From: Wocania_A sp965224845
GTDB taxonomy: Bacteria > Bacteroidota > Bacteroidia > Flavobacteriales > Flavobacteriaceae
Direction: 5' to 3'
Assembly: GCA_965224845.1 (NCBI GenBank)
Contig: CBDDAJ010000009.1
Location: 62,001-126,000 of the forward strand
DNA: 64,000 nucleotides
The notes beneath the pieces were generated by a model that was not told where the DNA came from, made no database searches, and was given only the letters and a program-made list of their open reading frames with translations. Position 1 is the first letter of the stretch. The number at the start of each line of letters is the position of its first letter. Shown one piece after another: positions 61,188-64,000 of this stretch. The translations under genes and the position numbers were made by a program.

Positions 61188-63278
61188 TTAAAGATCTTGA
61201 GCTTGTATGGCGGTTATTATTACGGTACTATATATATCATCTGCTGTACAGCCTCGGCTTAAATCGTTTACAGGTTTATTAAGACCTTGTAGCATAGGAC
61301 CAATAGCTAAAGCCCCAGTTTCTCTTTGTACCGCTTTATAAGTATTATTACCTGTGTTTAAATCTGGAAAAATAAGCACACTTGCCTGACCTGCTACATC
61401 AGAATTGGGAAGTTTACTTTTTCCTATCTGCATATCTACTGCAGCATCATACTGAATTGGGCCTTCAATTTTTAAATCAGGAGCTTGCTTTTTTGCAATA
61501 TTAGTAGCTTTTCTAACTTTATCTACTTCTTCACCTTTACCCGATGCACCAGACGAATAAGAAAGCATAGCTACTTTAGGCGCAATACCAAAATTTTGAG
61601 CTGTTCTTGCCGATGATATAGCAATCTCAGATAACTGTTCGGCATTTGGGTTTGGATTAATGGCACAATCGCCAAAAATAGATACACGATCTTCTAAGCA
61701 CATAAAAAACACAGATGATACAATATTAACTCCAGGTTTTGTTTTTATAAATTGTAAAGCTGGCCTTAATGTGTGCTGAGTAGTATGTACTGCTCCCGAA
61801 ACCATACCATCTGCATGCCCTTTGTAAATCATCATAGTTGCAAAGTAAGAGACATCAGTCATGGCGTCTTTTGCCATATCCAGATTTACATTTTTGTGTT
61901 TTCTGAGCTCATAAAATGTGTTTACGTAATCTTCAAAATGAGGTGATTTAAGAGGAGAAACAATATTTATATGTTCAATGTTTAGAGGAATATCAAATGT
62001 CTCAATGCATTCCTTTATTTTATCAACTTCACCAATTAGTGTAATATCAACCACTTGAGCATTAATTAATCTTGATGTGGCTCTTAAAACCCGTGCGTCA
62101 TAACCTTCAGGAAGCACAATGTGTTTCTTATCTTTTAAAGCACGTTGCAATAAATGATACTGAAACATTCTTGGGGTAAATATATCAGACTTGAATGTAA
62201 TTAGATCATTAGACAGTTTATCTGTATTAACATGCTTTTCAAATGTAGCAATAGATGTAGTGATTTTATCAATATTCTCAGCGTAAATCTTAGATTTTAT
62301 CTTACCAATGGAATTGGTAACCGAGAAGGTGCCTTCTTTAGCACTAATTATAGGTACAACGCTTGATAAACCTTCTATTAATTTTAAAATAGGAGCTTCA
62401 GGAATTAATCCGCCTGTTAGTATAATACCAGATATTTTTGGGTAATTTTTAGAAATATTGGCTTGTAATGCTCCTAAAATAATATCAGCTCTATCACCAG
62501 GTGTAATAACTAGGGCGTTTTCTTTTAAGTGTGTTAAGTAGTTGCGTAATTGCATGGCACCAACACTAAAGTTGTCGATTTGATTGTTAATCATGTTTTT
62601 ACCAAAAAGAATAGTGCCATCTAGCATTTTTAATATTTCTTTTAAAGTTGGGTTTGCTAGACTTTTTATTTTTGGAATTACACTAATATCAGTATTGCTG
62701 TTAATGCGTTTTTTTAACTCTGTTTTTAGGTCTGAAATATAATCAGGATTAACTTTGTTAGTCATTATAGATAGTACATCAACGTCTTCTTTAAACGTAT
62801 CGTGTGCCAATTGTACATTGTCTACAATTTCCTTTAAATCTTTACTGTCTCCTTGAGAAACTATAATAACTGGTAATCCTAAATTTTTAGAAATCAAAAT
62901 ATTAATATCTAATTCTAAGCTAGAGTTTTCATGTGAGAAATCGGTGCCTTCAACCAATACAAAATCAAAGCGCTCTTCCAGGTATTTGTATTTTTTAATA
63001 ATTTCGTCAATAACATCTCCAGATTTCCCTTGATTATATAAGGCTAGAACTTCGTTTCTGGTATAAACAAATGTTTTTTTATAGTTAATATCAATATCAA
63101 AATGTGAAATAACAGTATTTATATGATTGTCCATTTCACCATCTTCCGTGTCTTCTATAATAGGTCTAAAGTACCCTACTTTAGCAGTTTTGCCTAAAAG
63201 CATACGCATTAAACCAAGTACAGCAACAGATTTACCACTGTTGGGTTCTATTGTAGCGACATAAATTCCTTTGCTCAT
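61188..63278 (-). CDS. pta: phosphate acetyltransferase Pta, long form
   Basis: Interconverts acetyl-CoA and acetyl phosphate. The 696 residues match the long form: N-terminal P-loop (VATIEPNSGKSVAVLGLM) dethiobiotin-synthase-like domain, a DRTGG domain near the middle (about 210-330), and the C-terminal catalytic domain from about 370 (RALKDKKHIVLPEGYDARVL, DGMVSGAVHTTQHTLRPALQ, LSYSSGASGKG). The extra domains carry regulation in other bacteria. It is the first gene of pta-ackA. Confidence 0.95.
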   Translation of the reverse strand: MSKGIYVATIEPNSGKSVAVLGLMRMLLGKTAKVGYFRPIIEDTEDGEMDNHINTVISHFDIDINYKKTFVYTRNEVLALYNQGKSGDVIDEIIKKYKYLEERFDFVLVEGTDFSHENSSLELDINILISKNLGLPVIIVSQGDSKDLKEIVDNVQLAHDTFKEDVDVLSIMTNKVNPDYISDLKTELKKRINSNTDISVIPKIKSLANPTLKEILKMLDGTILFGKNMINNQIDNFSVGAMQLRNYLTHLKENALVITPGDRADIILGALQANISKNYPKISGIILTGGLIPEAPILKLIEGLSSVVPIISAKEGTFSVTNSIGKIKSKIYAENIDKITTSIATFEKHVNTDKLSNDLITFKSDIFTPRMFQYHLLQRALKDKKHIVLPEGYDARVLRATSRLINAQVVDITLIGEVDKIKECIETFDIPLNIEHINIVSPLKSPHFEDYVNTFYELRKHKNVNLDMAKDAMTDVSYFATMMIYKGHADGMVSGAVHTTQHTLRPALQFIKTKPGVNIVSSVFFMCLEDRVSIFGDCAINPNPNAEQLSEIAISSARTAQNFGIAPKVAMLSYSSGASGKGEEVDKVRKATNIAKKQAPDLKIEGPIQYDAAVDMQIGKSKLPNSDVAGQASVLIFPDLNTGNNTYKAVQRETGALAIGPMLQGLNKPVNDLSRGCTADDIYSTVIITAIQAQDL

Positions 63279-63384
63279 TCGTGTTTTGTTTTAGCTTTGC
63301 AAAGATAGTTTATTGCTTCTTTTTGGAAAGATGATAAATATCATGCTTTGCATAAAATAACAGAATAAAATATATATTTATGTA

Positions 63385-64000
63385 TTACTGGCTTGTTAAT
63401 TCTCTAAACATATGCTCTAAGCTGGCATGTTTTTGATTTAGTTGAAGAATTTTTAATTGATTGTCATGTGCAAAATCAAAAACATAGGAGCGCATATCTT
63501 CATTGGTATTAAAGGTGATTTCGTATACAAAATCATAGGTGTTTATTACGGTTTCAACTTTTGGAAGTTTTAGTAAAAAAGCATCTTCAACCCGATAATC
63601 GAATTCTACAACAACGGTTTGTTTTTTATCTGCTTTTAATTGGGAAAGCTTTTTATCTGCAACAATTTCTCCTTTATTAATAATAATAACGCGGTCGCAC
63701 ATGGCTTCTACCTCTTGCATAATATGAGTAGATAGAAATACCGTTTTAGTTTTGCCTAGAGCTTTAATAAGGTTTCTTATGTCTATTAATTGATTAGGGT
63801 CTAATCCTGTTGTGGGTTCGTCGAGTATTAAAACATCGGGATTGTGTAATAGCGCATTGGCTATACCCACTCGTTGTCTATAGCCTTTCGATAGTTGTCC
63901 AATTTTTTTATGTGCTTCGGGGGTTAAGCCGGTAAGTTCAATAACATCATCTATGCGTGTTTTAGCTACCTTATAAATGCTTGTATTAAAGGCTAGATAT
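63385..64000 (-). CDS. gldA: GldA-type ABC transporter ATPase, N-terminus cut by window edge
   Basis: ATP-binding subunit of an ABC exporter, open from base 64000 to a stop at 63385. The Walker A part lies outside. Visible are the signature LSKGYRQRVGIANALLHNP, Walker B VLILDEPTTGLDP with the H-loop in FLSTHIMQEVE, and a 90-residue C-terminal extension (VVVEFDYRV...). The first visible codons (YLAFNTSIYKVAKTRIDDV) continue into it. In flavobacteria this is GldA, which with GldF/GldG supports gliding motility; another ABC-2 exporter is possible. A GTG in the signature is an internal codon, not the start. Confidence 0.82.
   Translation of the reverse strand, partial: YLAFNTSIYKVAKTRIDDVIELTGLTPEAHKKIGQLSKGYRQRVGIANALLHNPDVLILDEPTTGLDPNQLIDIRNLIKALGKTKTVFLSTHIMQEVEAMCDRVIIINKGEIVADKKLSQLKADKKQTVVVEFDYRVEDAFLLKLPKVETVINTYDFVYEITFNTNEDMRSYVFDFAHDNQLKILQLNQKHASLEHMFRELTSQ

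Noticed and set aside
63385..63870. Reading the terminal ABC ATPase as a complete 161-residue gene from a GTG
   Set aside because: The frame continues upstream to the window edge through the ABC signature region, so the GTG is an internal valine codon and the gene is partial.
1..64000. CRISPR arrays, insertion sequences, prophage or rRNA
   Set aside because: No regularly spaced direct repeats, transposase, phage or rRNA genes were found in reading through the window.

Overview
This window is an AT-rich chromosomal segment from a member of the Bacteroidota, almost certainly the family Flavobacteriaceae. Supporting signs are the flavobacterial arginine cluster with an argF' (N-acylornithine carbamoyltransferase), a gliding-motility type ABC ATPase (gldA) at the right edge, Bacteroidota promoters of the form TTG-N19/21-TAnnTTTG, many lipoproteins, and intergenic regions full of short palindromic repeats. 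No rRNA, tRNA, phage, insertion sequence or CRISPR array was seen. Most of the window is primary metabolism: amino-acid biosynthesis and sulfur assimilation.

Layout. 1-6391 (minus): arginine operon GNAT-argG-argC-proC-argD-argF'-argB (argB cut by the left edge). 6895-8487 (minus): a GapN-like aldehyde dehydrogenase. 8814-17983 (plus): a secreted carbohydrate cluster with two DUF1080 proteins (one with two domains), two Gfo/Idh/MocA oxidoreductases, a GH20 hexosaminidase and a large propeller/HEAT/cytochrome c lipoprotein. 18001-24744 (minus): ilvD-ilvB-ilvN-ilvC-ilvA. 24745-25346: a divergent control region with an Ile/Val-rich leader peptide plus terminator in front of ilvD, and a SAM-II-like riboswitch in front of metK. 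25347-27632 (plus): metK and a further DUF1080 protein. 27805-30105 (minus): leuA-leuB. 30254-31807: an unknown helical protein. 31896-38300 (plus): SAM-I riboswitch, metY, a MetX-aspartokinase-homoserine dehydrogenase fusion, and metZ. 38305-40712 (minus): a GH88 lipoprotein and a DUF2264 protein. 41047-51224 (plus): an Rrf2 regulator and the sulfate-to-cysteine operon (DUF2061, cysH, cysD, cysN, sulfite reductase fused to a HEPN-like domain, two siroheme genes, ferredoxin-NADP reductase, cysE, cysM). 51302-57554 (plus): a second SAM-I riboswitch, split metH with two small genes between its halves, two small unknown proteins and metF. 57619-60010 (plus): PagL-like protein, VOC protein, GIN-domain lipoprotein. 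59996-63278 (minus): pta-ackA. 63385-64000 (minus): gldA, 5' end missing.

The genes form a connected network. Sulfate is activated and reduced to sulfide by the cys operon. Sulfide enters cysteine through CysE/CysM and homocysteine through MetY/MetZ. The MetX-AK-HSD fusion supplies acylhomoserine. MetH/MetF make methionine and MetK makes SAM. SAM then feeds back through three riboswitches of two classes (before metK, metY and metH). Aspartate-family carbon also feeds IlvA and the branched-chain pathway, which appears to be controlled by leader-peptide attenuation.

The most interesting parts are the 8.8-18.0 kb carbohydrate cluster, whose gene content fits an oxidise-eliminate (3-keto) route of glycoside cleavage; the paired ilv attenuator and metK SAM-II region; the three-enzyme MetX-AK-HSD fusion; the sulfite reductase-HEPN fusion next to a short CysH without Fe-S cysteines or a visible APS kinase; and several well-formed operator candidates. 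Coordinates and motifs were read by eye. Family names rest on recognition of motifs, not on database searches.
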